A DNA stretch of 5,141 nucleotides from Elusimicrobiota bacterium (GCA_003500765.1 DNQL01000019.1:1-5141); one strand, 5' to 3'. Shown: positions 1 to 5,141, counted from the stretch's first letter. The notes: generated by a model from the sequence alone, not told the origin. Translations and numbers: made by a program.

Positions 1-258
1 CGCAAGGCGCCGGCGGGCAGGTTCGCGGTGGTCGGGCCGGTCTGCGAGAGCGGCGATTTTATCGGCGAGAATATCGCCATGCGGCGGCCGGAGCCGGGCG
101 ACCTGCTGGCCGTCATGTCGGCGGGCGCCTACGGCATGTCGATGAGCTCCAACTATAACTCCAGGCCGCGGGCGGCCGAGGTCCTGGTCACCGGCCGGAC
201 GTGGAAAGTTATACGCCGCCGGGAGACGCGTTTAGACCTGGTCCGGCAAGAATGTTAG
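1..258 (+). CDS. lysA: Diaminopimelate decarboxylase, C-terminal fragment (5' end outside window)
   Basis: This is the last 85 codons of a PLP-dependent meso-diaminopimelate decarboxylase, which makes L-lysine from meso-DAP in the cytoplasm. The reading frame is open from base 1 and stops at TAG 256-258. Visible family motifs are GPVCESGDF (fragment residues 12-20), whose Cys15-Glu16 belong to the active site that the C-terminal beta domain contributes across the dimer; EPGDLLAV (31-38); and GAYGMSMSSNYNSRPR (42-57), which holds the aromatic residue that contacts the cofactor. The fragment ends in the usual RRRET tail, so the C-terminus looks intact. The PLP-binding TIM barrel lies upstream of the window. 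An internal GTG at 28 is not a real start, because the conserved motif continues upstream of it. The stop codon overlaps the putative -10 box of the next gene. Identification is by motif and is secure. Confidence 0.95.
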   Translation, partial: RKAPAGRFAVVGPVCESGDFIGENIAMRRPEPGDLLAVMSAGAYGMSMSSNYNSRPRAAEVLVTGRTWKVIRRRETRLDLVRQEC

Positions 259-261
259 AAT
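253..261 (+). promoter_or_regulatory. Extended -10 promoter (TGTTAGAAT) for the CNNM-EIIA gene
   Basis: TG-T-TAGAAT matches the extended -10 form TGnTATAAT at all but one position. It overlaps the lysA stop codon and leaves 10 nt to the ATG at 272. With usual sigma-70 spacing the transcript would start near 268, giving a leader of about 4 nt. No convincing -35 box is seen; the best region is the TTTAGACC around 231-238. The downstream gene also lacks a Shine-Dalgarno sequence, and the same arrangement occurs at two other genes in this window. This is a prediction from pattern, not measured. Confidence 0.5.
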
Positions 262-271
262 ATCCCTGCCA

Positions 272-1798
272 ATGAACGAATTCGTAGCGCTTTTCGCCGC
301 CCTTTTCTTCCTCCTGCTCAACGCCTTCTTCGTGCTGGCCGAGTTCGCCATAGTGAAGGTTCGTTTTACCCGGCTTGAAGAGCTGGCCGCCAAGGGGAAC
401 GTCACCGCCAAGACCGCCAAGGAGATAGTCTCGCAGATGGAGGCGTATCTTTCCACGGCGCAGCTGGGCATCACCATCGCCAGCCTGGGCCTGGGCTGGG
501 TGGGCGAGCCGGCTATAGCCCATATCGTCACGCCGCTGCTGTCCTGGCTGAATATCCCGGTCTCGGCCGCTCTGACCCATTCCATCTCTCTGGCGGTGGG
601 CTTTACCATCATCACCGGGATGCACGTGGTGATCGGCGAGCTGGTGCCCAAGAACATGGCCATACGCCTGCCGGAGACCTCGGCGCTGGCCGTGGCTTAC
701 CCCTTCAAGTTCTTCCATACGGTGATGTTCGTGCCGATGTGGATACTCAACGAGACTGCCAATTACATCCTCAAACTGATGCGCGTGAAGGCCAAGGACG
801 GCGAATCGGTCCATTCCGACGAGGAACTGCGCATGATCCTGGGCCAGTCCCAGGAGCACGGGCGCATCTCGCTGGGGCGCCTTATGATGTTCGAGAACCT
901 CTTCGACTTCGGCAAGACGCTGGTCAAAGAGGTCATGACGCCGCGCAGCGCCATCTGCTACCTGGCGACGGAGCGGCCCTGGAAGGAGAACCTGACGCTG
1001 GTTAAGGAGAAGAAGTTCTCGCGCTATCCTTTGGCGAAGAGCTCGCTGGAGGATATAGACGGCTTCGTCCATTTTAAGGATATCGCGATGGCGGGGGTGG
1101 ACTGCGACCTGGGCAAGGAGCCGTCGAACCTGGCCTCTTTCCGCAGGGACCTTAAGGCTATTCCCGAAGAGATGAACGTGGAACGGGCGCTGCGCGAGTT
1201 CCAGGAAAAGCGCATGCACGTGGCGCTGGTCAATAACGCCAAGGGCGAGCTGACGGGGCTGCTGACGATGGAGGACATCGTAGAGGAGCTGACCGGCGAG
1301 ATACGCGACGAGTTCGAGCAGGCGCCCAAACTGTTCCTGAGCAATATCCTCTACCGCGAGGCCTGCGTGATGGACCTCCAGGAGGGGGAGCGGTTCGAGG
1401 CGATAAAAGCGGTGCTCGACGCCGCGCACAAGGCGCAGCCGGTGTTCAATAAGGACGAGGCGCTCAAGGCGGTCATCAAGAGGGAAAAGAACTTCTCCAC
1501 GGCGCTGGGCCACCAGATAGCCTTCCCGCACGCGCGCCTGGAGTCGCTGACCAAGCCCATGCTGGCGGTGGGGCGGTCGAAGCAGGGTATCTTCTTCCCG
1601 TCGCCGGACAATCAGCCGGTGCGGGTCATCTTCATGATCCTGACGCCCTACAATGAACCTACGCTGCAGCTCAACATCCTTTCACAGCTTTCCTACCTTA
1701 TCTCCAACCTGACGCTGCGCAAGCGCCTGCTGGCGGCTTCCACGCCGGACCAGCTCTTCGACATCGTCAAAGCCTTCGAGAACAAGATACTGAAATAA
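272..1798 (+). CDS. CNNM/CorC-type (DUF21-CBS pair) membrane protein fused to a C-terminal PTS EIIA (PtsN-like) domain
   Basis: This 508-residue inner-membrane protein belongs to the CNNM/CorC (hemolysin-related) family, whose members are linked to Mg2+/Co2+ or Na+ transport. Residues 1-170 form the DUF21 membrane domain, with hydrophobic stretches at about 4-29, 62-90, 101-123 and 136-165. Its signatures are AEFAIVKVR (23-31), STAQLGITIASLGLGWVGEP (61-80) and IGELVPKN (121-128). HSDEELRMIL (181-190) precedes a CBS pair at about 217-275 (EVMTPRSAI at 220-228) and 285-343 (GLLTMEDIVEELTGEIRDEFE, 329-349). The family normally ends in a CorC_HlyC domain of about 80 residues. Here residues 353-500 instead align over their full length with PtsN/EIIA-Ntr: LSNILYREA, REKNFSTALGHQIAFPHARL with His420 as expected phospho-acceptor, DNQPVRVIF, and a helical end. 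The His expected near 466 is Gln. The ATG at 272 is chosen because DUF21 begins at once; it has no Shine-Dalgarno. The transported ion is unknown. Confidence 0.9.
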   Translation: MNEFVALFAALFFLLLNAFFVLAEFAIVKVRFTRLEELAAKGNVTAKTAKEIVSQMEAYLSTAQLGITIASLGLGWVGEPAIAHIVTPLLSWLNIPVSAALTHSISLAVGFTIITGMHVVIGELVPKNMAIRLPETSALAVAYPFKFFHTVMFVPMWILNETANYILKLMRVKAKDGESVHSDEELRMILGQSQEHGRISLGRLMMFENLFDFGKTLVKEVMTPRSAICYLATERPWKENLTLVKEKKFSRYPLAKSSLEDIDGFVHFKDIAMAGVDCDLGKEPSNLASFRRDLKAIPEEMNVERALREFQEKRMHVALVNNAKGELTGLLTMEDIVEELTGEIRDEFEQAPKLFLSNILYREACVMDLQEGERFEAIKAVLDAAHKAQPVFNKDEALKAVIKREKNFSTALGHQIAFPHARLESLTKPMLAVGRSKQGIFFPSPDNQPVRVIFMILTPYNEPTLQLNILSQLSYLISNLTLRKRLLAASTPDQLFDIVKAFENKILK

Positions 1799-1814
1799 GG
1801 GTTTTTTGCGGGTT

Positions 1815-2948
1815 TTAACGGCCGTCGAAATCGGTATTGTGTCCCCAATTCTGGAGTTGATCGAGGGCTGGGGAGGTGATAGTGGGGAGTTCTTCGGCGG
1901 CTTTCGCTATGGGGGCCAGGAAGATGGCGTCGCGCAGCGACTCTTTGTAAGCGTAGAGCAGGTCGCCGGGGCAGCTGGAGGCGCCCAGGTCGCGGTGGCC
2001 GAAGAATTCGGGGGAGGGGATGCTGTAGGTCTGGGCCAGCCAGGAGCCGACGGTTATCAATGAGTTCATGGAGACGAATTCCGGCTGGTCGGAGACCGGC
2101 GGGTGGTAGTTGCCCAGTATCGAGACGCCGATATTGTTGGGGTTCTTGTAGAGGACATGGGCGCCGATGACCCCTACGGGGCGGCCCTCGAAGATGGTGC
2201 CGAAGGGATCGATTAGGAAATGGTAGCCGATATCGTTCCACTTCTTGCCGTTCATGTGGTAATCCTGTATGAACTGCACTTCGGCGTAGGCAGCCGCCAC
2301 GGTGGCGGGCTTGCGGCCGGCGGTGTGGTGGAAGGTTATCCTGGCCGGGTTGTGGGACTCGTAGGCCTCCTTGGGCGGGGCGGCGTTCCACTCGGCGCGG
2401 CGCACCAGCCGGAAGGGAAGCTCACGCGGCATGTAGATGGCCTGCTCGCGGGGCGATACGGTGCCGGTCACGTCGGGGCCGTCGCCGGTACGGGACGAGC
2501 CCATCGCTTCCACTTCGTAGATGATCAGGGTGTGCGACGCTTTTACGCCCTTGTTTATGGCCTTGAGGCGCAGCGGCGAGCGGGTGGCTTCGGGCAGACT
2601 GAAGCGGGCCCAGAACCTGCCGTTGGGAAATATCTTCACTTTCGCGGGTGAGAACTTGTCGGAAGTGTCGAAGAAAAGAAACTTGTCCTCGACGAGGAGC
2701 TGGAGTTCCAGCCCTTCCTCGGGCATCTCTCCCTGGACCAGCACGGAGTCCACCGCGAAGGGGGAGGCCTGCGAGAAGCCGGTGTCCAGCACCACCGCGC
2801 CGACCTTTTCCGAAGCCGAGACTTCAGCCGAGATTGGATAGGCTTTCTGGAAGACGACGGGATTGTCCCCGCCGGTGGTGGCCAGGGCGGCGGAAGTCAT
2901 TAAGGACAGGATGAAAGCGGGTATGAGCGAAGCGGTGGTTTTCATCAT
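1815..2948 (-). CDS. Exported N-acetylmuramoyl-L-alanine amidase (PGRP/Amidase_2 fold) with unassigned N-terminal beta domain
   Basis: This 377-residue protein is predicted to cut the MurNAc-L-Ala bond of peptidoglycan in the periplasm. Residues 1-23 look like a Sec signal peptide: Lys3, a hydrophobic core, and an ALA site before Thr24. About 30-150 is a beta-rich region that I cannot assign. About 175-345 is a PGRP/Amidase_2 domain with RRAEWNA (183-189), ITFHHTAG (204-211), IQDYHM (227-232), NDIGYHFLID (238-247), GRPVGVIGAH (255-264), NIGVSILGN (272-280) and FGHRDLGASSCPGD (316-329). The expected zinc ligands His207, His318 and Cys326 are present, with the T7-lysozyme-type spacing of 8 between the last two, along with the catalytic-type Tyr242. 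It should therefore be active rather than a binding-only PGRP. The start is ATG 2948, with a second ATG at 2945 also possible. Neither has a Shine-Dalgarno; a TATAAT lies just upstream. The gene converges with the CNNM-EIIA gene, 16 bp apart. Peptidoglycan recycling and cell separation are both possible roles. Confidence 0.92.
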   Translation of the reverse strand: MMKTTASLIPAFILSLMTSAALATTGGDNPVVFQKAYPISAEVSASEKVGAVVLDTGFSQASPFAVDSVLVQGEMPEEGLELQLLVEDKFLFFDTSDKFSPAKVKIFPNGRFWARFSLPEATRSPLRLKAINKGVKASHTLIIYEVEAMGSSRTGDGPDVTGTVSPREQAIYMPRELPFRLVRRAEWNAAPPKEAYESHNPARITFHHTAGRKPATVAAAYAEVQFIQDYHMNGKKWNDIGYHFLIDPFGTIFEGRPVGVIGAHVLYKNPNNIGVSILGNYHPPVSDQPEFVSMNSLITVGSWLAQTYSIPSPEFFGHRDLGASSCPGDLLYAYKESLRDAIFLAPIAKAAEELPTITSPALDQLQNWGHNTDFDGR

Positions 2949-2954
2949 ATACTT

Positions 2955-2963
2955 ATTATAGCA
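2955..2963 (-). promoter_or_regulatory. Extended -10 promoter (TGCTATAAT) for the amidase gene
   Basis: Read on the minus strand, TG-C-TATAAT is a perfect extended -10 box. Its last T lies only 6 nt before the first ATG (2948) and 9 nt before the second (2945). The expected transcription start falls at about 2948, which is the A of the first ATG, so the mRNA should be leaderless or nearly so. The sequence about 17 bp further upstream is GC-rich and has no TTGACA-like -35 box. This is the strongest of the three promoter matches in the window. Confidence 0.6.
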
Positions 2964-3002
2964 GGGGGACGGGCAGCGGGCAGGGAAATAGGGCCTATCG
3001 GG

Positions 3003-3024
3003 GGGTGGGCCTTTAGACCTACCC
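3003..3024. repeat. Short inverted repeat in the divergent intergenic region
   Basis: GGGTGGG (3003-3009) and CCTACCC (3018-3024) can pair as a 7 bp stem with one G-T wobble, around an 8-nt spacer. No T-run follows, and the site lies upstream of both flanking -10 boxes, so it is not a normal intrinsic terminator. It could be an operator for one or both divergent genes, or a chance match in G-rich sequence. I cannot decide between these. Confidence 0.3.
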
Positions 3025-3059
3025 GCGTTGGCCGCACCACCGAAAGGTCCGGCCTAAAA

Positions 3060-3068
3060 TGGTAAAAT
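3060..3068 (+). promoter_or_regulatory. Extended -10 promoter (TGGTAAAAT) for the LPS glycosyltransferase/ligase unit
   Basis: TG-G-TAAAAT fits the extended -10 pattern and ends exactly 10 nt before the ATG at 3079, the same gap as at the CNNM-EIIA gene. The expected transcription start is near 3075, leaving a leader of about 4 nt. A second TAAAAT sits 8 bp upstream at 3055-3060, so there may be two overlapping -10 boxes. There is no clear -35 box and no Shine-Dalgarno. The promoter would drive both the glycosyltransferase and the ligase gene. Confidence 0.5.
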
Positions 3069-3078
3069 TTAGCCTCTC

Positions 3079-3834
3079 ATGGGCAAGCTTACGCTGGCGG
3101 TAATAACCCTCAACGAGGAAAAGAACATAGAGCGCTGTATCCGCTCGGTCCCTTTCGCTTCCGAGATAGTTGTGGTGGATTCGGGCAGTACCGACGCCAC
3201 CGTTGAGAAGGCGAAGGCGCTGGGCGCCGCCGTCCATCAAAATAAGTGGCCGGGTTACGGCGCGCAGAAGGCTTTTGCCGCTTCGAAAGCCTCGGGCGAC
3301 TGGATACTCTCGCTGGACGCCGACGAGTGGCTCAGCCCGGAGCTGGCCGAAGAGATCAAGGCGGTAGTGGAGGGGCAGGACCCCGGCGTTTTCTCCATGC
3401 CGCGCCTCAGCTATTTTCTCGGCCGGCCCATAAGGCACGGGGGCTGGTTCCCCGACCGGCAGACCCGCCTTTACAGCAAAGGGGGGGCGGAGTGGGACCC
3501 CGGCGAATCCATACATGAGAGTCTGAAGGCGAAGTCCCCGGTCCGCAAACTGCGCGAGGTGCTCTTCCACGAGCCTTTCGCCTCCGTAAAAGAGCAGGTG
3601 GACGTCAATTTTAAGTACGCGGGGCTTCTGGCCGAGAGGAAGTACGCCGCGGGGCGCAGGGTAAAGAGCCCGGCGTGGATAGCGCTGCGCACGCTGGTCA
3701 AGTTTTTAGAGAATTATGTGTGGAAAGCCGGTTTCATGGACGGCCTGCCGGGCTTCATCATCGCTTTTAATTCAGCCCAGTCCTACCTGGTGCAGTTGAA
3801 CGAAATACATTCAAGAACGCTAGCCTCAAAATAA
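3079..3834 (+). CDS. Family 2 glycosyltransferase, LPS core type (WaaE/LgtF-like)
   Basis: This 251-residue cytoplasmic glycosyltransferase has a GT-A fold and resembles WaaE/KdtX and LgtF, which add a sugar (often beta-glucose) to the inner core of lipopolysaccharide. It opens with LAVITLNEEKNIERC (6-20), the usual nucleotide-sugar-binding start, followed by VVVDSGSTDAT (31-41). The metal-binding DXD is Asp80-Ala81-Asp82 within ILSLDADEWL (76-85). Further family marks are GGWFPDRQTRLY (121-132), GESIHESL (142-149), a likely acceptor and catalytic segment, and the C-terminal FLENYVWKAGFMDGLPGFI region (209-227), typical of WaaE-like proteins. Length is normal for the group. The ATG at 3079 is supported by the immediate start of the fold; it has no Shine-Dalgarno. 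The O-antigen ligase-like gene follows 8 bp downstream, which supports an LPS role. Donor and acceptor sugars cannot be read from the sequence. A G7 run lies at 3481-3487. Confidence 0.9.
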   Translation: MGKLTLAVITLNEEKNIERCIRSVPFASEIVVVDSGSTDATVEKAKALGAAVHQNKWPGYGAQKAFAASKASGDWILSLDADEWLSPELAEEIKAVVEGQDPGVFSMPRLSYFLGRPIRHGGWFPDRQTRLYSKGGAEWDPGESIHESLKAKSPVRKLREVLFHEPFASVKEQVDVNFKYAGLLAERKYAAGRRVKSPAWIALRTLVKFLENYVWKAGFMDGLPGFIIAFNSAQSYLVQLNEIHSRTLASK

Positions 3835-3842
3835 AAGCCAAA

Positions 3843-5027
3843 ATGCCGAACTCCCTGCTTCGCTTCCTTTGTCCCGAAACTTTCATTTATCTCTACGCTC
3901 TTACCATCCCTTTCTCCGTTTCGGGGGCGGCGGTGGGGATGATGGCTTTGTTGCTCTTCTCGCTTTACAGAATCTCCTTTTCGAGGGATTTGCGGCTGGT
4001 CCCCAGTGGGTTTTGGTTTTTTGTGGCGATGTTCGCCTGGCAGTCCGTCTCCTTGGCGGCCAACGGGCTCTGGGGACAGTTCGGCCGGAACCTCTGGGAT
4101 AAGTCGCCGCTGTTCACGGTCGGAGGTCTTAAGCTGGATCAGAAAGTGCTTTCCCGGGCCTTGAAGATCCTGCTCTGGGCCAATGTCGTGCTGATCTTTT
4201 ACGCCTTACTGCAGCGGTACGCGGACGCCCCGGTCATAGTGAAAGAACTTTTTACGTCGGACGGGCGGCTCAAAGGTTTCTCTTCTCATCCCCTCAGGTT
4301 CTGCGGTTACCTGTCCACTGTGGGGATAATGTCATTGGCGGCTGCCTTGTTTTATTCCCGGCGTGCCTACGCTTTTTTTGCCGTTATATCGGCAGGTGTG
4401 ATAATGACAGGCTCACGGAGCTATATGATCAGCTACCTGCTGGCCTGCGCGCTGCTGGCTTTCTGGAAATCCCGCAAGGCTTTTGCCCGGTTTATTCTCG
4501 CCGGAATGGCGGGAGTGGGCCTTTTCCTCCTGTTGTACCGGCCGGCAATGGAAAGGGTTATGTCCACTTTTTCAGCCGGCCACGACCAGGTCCGTTACAA
4601 TATCTGGAGCGTGGCGTGGCGGGCTTTTGCCGAGAACCCGGTCTTCGGCCTGGGCGTACGCCAGCTGCCTAAATACATGGAGCCCTACAAGGCCTCCGGT
4701 TTTACCGATACCGCCTCGCACGCCCACAATATTTATCTCTCGGCCCTGGCCGAGGAGGGTTTTATCGGCCTGGTGCTGATGCTGGCGGTTTTTGCCTATT
4801 TCCTGCGCAGATATTACAGGGCTGCCTCGCTATCGGCGGGGGCCCCGCTTATGCGGGCCTGGGCGCTGGGCCTGTCTGCCGCCCTGGTCAACCTGCTGAT
4901 CGCGGGGGTGTTTGAGGCGCACTTTTATACTTTCGGTATCTGGTCGCTGATGACTTTCCTGATGGGCCTCTACGAGGGCGCGGAGCGGGGTCAGCGGGAG
5001 GGGATAGCCGCGAGCCCGCGCTCGTAG
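3843..5027 (+). CDS. O-antigen ligase-like membrane protein (WaaL / Wzy_C family)
   Basis: This 394-residue inner-membrane protein has about ten hydrophobic segments (roughly 14-43, 56-74, 104-124, 150-171, 174-189, 194-208, 214-232, 304-320, 338-356, 362-378). Its large hydrophilic loop at 233-300 is expected in the periplasm. Members of the Wzy_C family join undecaprenyl-linked O-antigen to lipid A-core (WaaL) or polymerise O-units (Wzy). Signature stretches are VIMTGSRSYMISYL (186-199), with Arg192 after the typical T-G-S, and RYNIWSVAWRAFAENPVFGLG (251-271). The loop also has SHAHNIYLSALAEEGFIGL (292-310), with His295-Asn296 matching the catalytic His region of WaaL. Size and the adjoining core-type glycosyltransferase favour ligase over polymerase, but the two are hard to separate by sequence. 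The ATG lies 8 bp after the preceding stop with an A-rich but Shine-Dalgarno-free lead, so the two genes are probably co-transcribed. By eye it is richer in T than its neighbours. Its last 37 bp overlap the opposing gene. Confidence 0.87.
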   Translation: MPNSLLRFLCPETFIYLYALTIPFSVSGAAVGMMALLLFSLYRISFSRDLRLVPSGFWFFVAMFAWQSVSLAANGLWGQFGRNLWDKSPLFTVGGLKLDQKVLSRALKILLWANVVLIFYALLQRYADAPVIVKELFTSDGRLKGFSSHPLRFCGYLSTVGIMSLAAALFYSRRAYAFFAVISAGVIMTGSRSYMISYLLACALLAFWKSRKAFARFILAGMAGVGLFLLLYRPAMERVMSTFSAGHDQVRYNIWSVAWRAFAENPVFGLGVRQLPKYMEPYKASGFTDTASHAHNIYLSALAEEGFIGLVLMLAVFAYFLRRYYRAASLSAGAPLMRAWALGLSAALVNLLIAGVFEAHFYTFGIWSLMTFLMGLYEGAERGQREGIAASPRS

Positions 5028-5141
5028 GCTTCCAGCGTAAGCGCCGCCATGCGGGGGGCGGACAACTCCCGGCTCTTCTCCAGCCCGCCTTCTATCAGCT
5101 TCTTCCTGAGATCTGCGTCCTCTATCAGCCGCAGCTGCGCG
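4991..5141 (-). CDS. Glycosyltransferase family 4 (GT-B) type protein, C-terminal fragment
   Basis: On the minus strand an open frame enters from the right edge and stops at TGA 4993-4991, giving 49 residues. It reads as a typical end of a group 1/GT4 glycosyltransferase: QLRLIEDADLRKKLIEGGLE (fragment 2-21), then SRELSAPRMAALTLEAYERG (23-42) and a short tail. The pattern 'few residues, D-x-x-L-R-x-x-L, then a helix ending in a Y-x-x-x-L' is the common C-terminal helix pair of these enzymes. The catalytic and nucleotide-sugar-binding parts lie outside the window, so donor and product are unknown. The gene converges on the O-antigen ligase-like gene and overlaps it by 37 bp (4991-5027), with both frames reading through. 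Location next to LPS genes suggests a role in LPS or another surface glycan. The family call rests on a short, moderately conserved piece. Confidence 0.72.
   Translation of the reverse strand, partial: AQLRLIEDADLRKKLIEGGLEKSRELSAPRMAALTLEAYERGLAAIPSR

Larger units (their letters stand above)
2949..3078. other. Divergent intergenic region between amidase and glycosyltransferase genes
   Basis: These 130 bp separate two divergently transcribed genes and hold both of their putative promoters, one near each end. The middle (about 2961-3055) is very GC-rich with G runs. It contains one short inverted repeat and no open frame of note. No Shine-Dalgarno sequence precedes either start codon. I see no small RNA or riboswitch-like structure. 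Confidence 0.7.

Noticed and set aside
28..258. Separate small gene starting at GTG 28
   Set aside because: The frame is open to the window edge, and the conserved diaminopimelate decarboxylase motif extends through the GTG, so it is the end of lysA.
209..1531. Long minus-strand open frame (440 codons) antisense to the CNNM-EIIA gene
   Set aside because: Its product is rich in His, Arg, Gln and Leu with no domain signal, and it lies opposite a clearly conserved gene. This is the usual antisense shadow of a GC-rich coding sequence.
1799..1830. Possible bidirectional terminator between the convergent CNNM-EIIA and amidase genes
   Set aside because: A T6 run follows the plus-strand stop, but no stable stem precedes it; only a 4 bp CCTT/AAGG pairing across a large loop is possible. 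The ACGGCCGT palindrome at 1818-1825 has no loop and no T-run.
1693..2391. Minus-strand open frame (232 codons) in another frame of the amidase gene
   Set aside because: It is Pro/Arg-rich and covers the conserved PGRP domain in a different frame, running on through the convergent gene end. It is a shadow frame.
4373..4379. T7 run in the O-antigen ligase-like gene as a phase-variation tract
   Set aside because: It is short, lies in a hydrophobic segment where Phe codons are expected, and the frame is intact. It is explained by membrane protein composition.
4483..4779. Plus-strand alternative frame (98 codons) inside the O-antigen ligase-like gene
   Set aside because: It covers the conserved Wzy_C loop region in another frame and is rich in Pro, Arg, Ser and Trp. 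It has no independent start signal.

Overview
The window looks like ordinary chromosome from a GC-rich, LPS-bearing Gram-negative (diderm) bacterium. The evidence is an O-antigen-ligase-type membrane protein, an LPS-core-type glycosyltransferase, an exported peptidoglycan amidase and meso-diaminopimelate decarboxylase. Ile ATA codons are frequent despite the high GC. I cannot fix the phylum from sequence alone; Elusimicrobiota or a deltaproteobacterial-type lineage are loose guesses. I see no RNA genes, mobile elements, CRISPR arrays or prophage parts.

Layout from left to right: (1) the 3' end of lysA (+, 1-258); (2) 13 bp later, a complete CNNM/CorC-type membrane protein (+, 272-1798), whose C-terminus is a whole PTS EIIA (PtsN-like) domain instead of the usual CorC_HlyC domain; (3) converging on it with a 16 bp gap, a secreted zinc-dependent PGRP/Amidase_2 protein (-, 1815-2948); (4) a 130 bp divergent intergenic region; (5) a two-gene LPS unit (+): a WaaE/LgtF-like family 2 glycosyltransferase (3079-3834) and, 8 bp later, an O-antigen ligase-like protein (3843-5027); (6) the C-terminal end of a GT4-type glycosyltransferase on the minus strand (4991-5141, running off the right edge). 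Its coding sequence overlaps the ligase gene tail-to-tail by 37 bp.

Together the genes concern the cell envelope: lysine/DAP metabolism, peptidoglycan cleavage, LPS core assembly and O-antigen attachment, plus a membrane transporter-like protein that may be under phosphotransferase control.

Two points deserve attention. The first is the CNNM-CBS-EIIA fusion. It keeps the phospho-acceptor His but appears to have Gln in place of the second active-site His. The second is a recurrent start-site architecture. All three genes that begin a putative transcript have an extended -10 box (TGnTAnAAT) ending 6-10 nt before the ATG, and none of the four visible starts has a Shine-Dalgarno sequence. This implies leaderless or near-leaderless mRNAs.
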